From Agarophyton chilense (lineage: Eukaryota > Rhodophyta > Florideophyceae > Gracilariales > Gracilariaceae), in assembly GCA_030374765.1 (NCBI GenBank), contig JARGXX010000001.1, positions 1,426,001 through 1,490,000 on the forward strand: a stretch of 64,000 bases of DNA, read 5' to 3'. Position numbers and translations under genes: made by a program. This document shows, piece after piece, positions 62,488 through 64,000 of the stretch (position 1 is its first letter; each line of letters begins with the position of its first letter). Under the pieces are notes generated by a model, which saw only the letters and a program-made list of their open reading frames with translations, did not search any database and was not told where the DNA came from.

Positions 62488-63044
62488 TTAGGTCCAGTAA
62501 ACGGAAGAAAGGCACGAGGACAATCGGCCAGAACCCAGCGTGAACCCTATCTTCATCCGATACAGACTTCACAGATACACCCCAACGTCAATATGTCTGA
62601 TAACATTAACCAAAATGTTACAACTGTAGACAAAGTTTATGTGCCGTCATCCGTTTCACGTTCCTGGCTTAAAACAAGTAGCACTGGATTCAAAAACCTC
62701 GCTAGCCCTTACTCTCCTTATGCCGCGTGCGTTCAGGTTTCGACGGTATCGTGTCTACATCTGTTGCGAACGTGTCTGCGTACTTTTTTTCCACCCACGC
62801 ATGCCACCCTTCGTCACGTGATTTCACTGTGCCTAGCCGTCTGCATATCCATCTGTATCAGTTTGGCTCGCTCGATTCATCGCTGCCTCTTCGGATGCTG
62901 AAACGCCGCTACCAACTGTTGTACAGCTTCTCTTGAATCTCTACAGTAAAGTTATCTGGATAGACGACAGTCATCTACAGCTTTCGACATTGTGCGAAGG
63001 AATTCAACCTACCAACAGTCTAATGTTTGGGAACCGGTGGTTTC
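62488..63044. other. Spacer between element E relic and the bHLH gene
   Basis: No LTR of element E is found here. The small plus-strand frame 62593-62901 has no recognisable motif. The last part should contain the promoter of the gene at 63045; no clear TATA box is seen. Confidence 0.4.
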
Positions 63045-64000
63045 ATGCATCCACATCTAACACAACCCAATTTGGCAAGTGACATATCTGTCACCCGCAC
63101 TGTGTCGTCTCCTTCTCACTCTCTATCTGCTCAAAAAGATTCTTCTGGCATCGTGCGTCGTCGGCACGATGCCCGTAAAACGCGTGCCACAATCGGCGAC
63201 CAATTCGAGCAGCTTCGTAGTGTGTTACCGCGCGCACCGGACGGAAAGCAGCTCATAGCGAAGGCTCAAATTCTAGAATGTGCGCTTGGAGTTATCAGAG
63301 ACTTAATGAGCCGAGCCACGCGACTTGCCGTCGAACTGGCGGTCGTGTCGCCCGAGTCGACGCGCTCATGGGTGTCTTCTGTGTCAGGTCAAGGGAGACG
63401 GCCTTTATCAAGCACGGTGATAAGCGTGATGAAACTGTTTGCGGCGCGTCGGAATTGGCGATACGCAGAGTGGTGGACTTTAGACGAAAAAAGATTCAAG
63501 TCGGGAGAGGAGACAGATGTGGACCACGGACGGCAGGTTGAGGTTGAAAAACCTGCTGGGGTGATTGAGCATCCCGCTACTGTACACGGTTGCGTGGTAA
63601 GGGACTCTATAAGCGTGATGAGATTAGGCTGTACCATAATTCACCGGACGCTTGAAGACGAGGCGCAGAGGACGAGGCACGACTTTGAAGAAGATGAGAG
63701 ACTGAGTAAGTTCGCAAAAGCGTCGCAGGAGTACGAGTTTCATCCGCGCATGGGTATCCCAGGTCGCGTGTGGACATCACAGAGAGCTGAATGGCTGGTT
63801 GATCTCAGCGACAAAGACGCGTTCAAGCGATCGGAGATAGCGCAGCAGTTTGGAATGAAAACATGTTTGGCGGTGCCCTTAAAGTTTGGCGGGCATGTTC
63901 ACTCTGTGATAGCGTTTTATTGCACTGAACGAAGATTGTGTGAGGCTGAATGTCTAGAGTTGGCCAATGTGTTGGTAAAATGCTTGGAGCAAGTGTACAC
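63045..64000 (+). CDS. bHLH-GAF-like protein, probable transcription regulator (5' 318 codons, runs off window)
   Basis: The frame opens after TAA at 63021. The first ATG is at 63045 and there is no stop to the window end. A Ser-rich N-terminus is followed by a basic helix-loop-helix domain at about residues 38-88: RRRHDARKTRATIGDQFEQLRSVLP, short loop, AKAQILECALGVIRDL. The basic region lacks the Glu and most Arg residues that contact E-box DNA in typical bHLH proteins (Lys45 and Thr46 replace the usual Glu-Arg), so DNA binding may differ. Residues ~120 onward look like a GAF/bHLH-MYC_N-type ligand or dimerisation domain: WRYAEWW, then MGIPGRVWTSQRAEWLVDLS, QFGMKTCLAVPL and VIAFYC. In land-plant bHLH-MYC proteins such a domain precedes the bHLH; here it follows. 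Single-copy composition, not an element gene. Confidence 0.75.
   Translation, partial: MHPHLTQPNLASDISVTRTVSSPSHSLSAQKDSSGIVRRRHDARKTRATIGDQFEQLRSVLPRAPDGKQLIAKAQILECALGVIRDLMSRATRLAVELAVVSPESTRSWVSSVSGQGRRPLSSTVISVMKLFAARRNWRYAEWWTLDEKRFKSGEETDVDHGRQVEVEKPAGVIEHPATVHGCVVRDSISVMRLGCTIIHRTLEDEAQRTRHDFEEDERLSKFAKASQEYEFHPRMGIPGRVWTSQRAEWLVDLSDKDAFKRSEIAQQFGMKTCLAVPLKFGGHVHSVIAFYCTERRLCEAECLELANVLVKCLEQVY

Noticed and set aside
62593-62901. 102-codon ORF upstream of the bHLH gene
   Set aside because: No motif, it follows the decayed element E, and other phases are equally open.

Overview
The window looks like nuclear DNA of a florideophyte red alga (a Chondrus-like genome is my best guess). Two head-to-head cellulose synthases each carry an N-terminal glycogen-binding-type (CBM48) domain, a combination known from red algae. 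The housekeeping genes are compact, with no intron or a single ~100 bp intron, and they sit next to a dense block of Ty3/gypsy chromoviruses. Species identity is inference.

Region 1 (1-14217) is gene-dense: CesA paralog 1 (minus, cut by the window edge), a 1.26 kb low-complexity bidirectional promoter, CesA paralog 2 (plus), a gene-free 1.4 kb stretch, condensin subunit CAP-G (minus), a small unknown ORF, RPB9 (plus, one intron), the 26S proteasome subunit RPN7/PSMD6 (minus, one intron), an unknown ORF, and a Trm4/NSUN2-type RNA cytosine-5 methyltransferase (plus). Region 2 (14218-18734) is AT-rich and degenerate, with one arm of a ~0.8 kb inverted LTR-like repeat and a broken unknown ORF cluster.

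Region 3 (18735-62.5 kb) consists of five Ty3/gypsy elements. A (18740-27855, plus), B (32556-41584, minus) and C (49524-61273, plus) are complete, with near-identical LTRs and 5-bp target duplications GCAAT, GTTCC and CAACT. B lies inside the integrase gene of the older element D (28703-47968, minus). C lies inside the pol gene of the decayed element E (47969-~62490, plus). The elements share gag with a CCHC knuckle, protease, RT, RNase H, integrase and a C-terminal chromodomain. A-D also share one primer-binding-site sequence and a pol frame at -1 relative to gag. C is the best preserved. C and D carry, between chromodomain and 3' LTR, a long ORF on the opposite strand. It is intact in C (627 codons) and broken in D; the two proteins are related to each other and resemble no family I recognise. 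This is the strongest candidate for an undescribed system.

Region 4 (63045-64000) returns to single-copy coding sequence: the start of a protein with an atypical bHLH domain followed by a GAF-like domain, running off the window.
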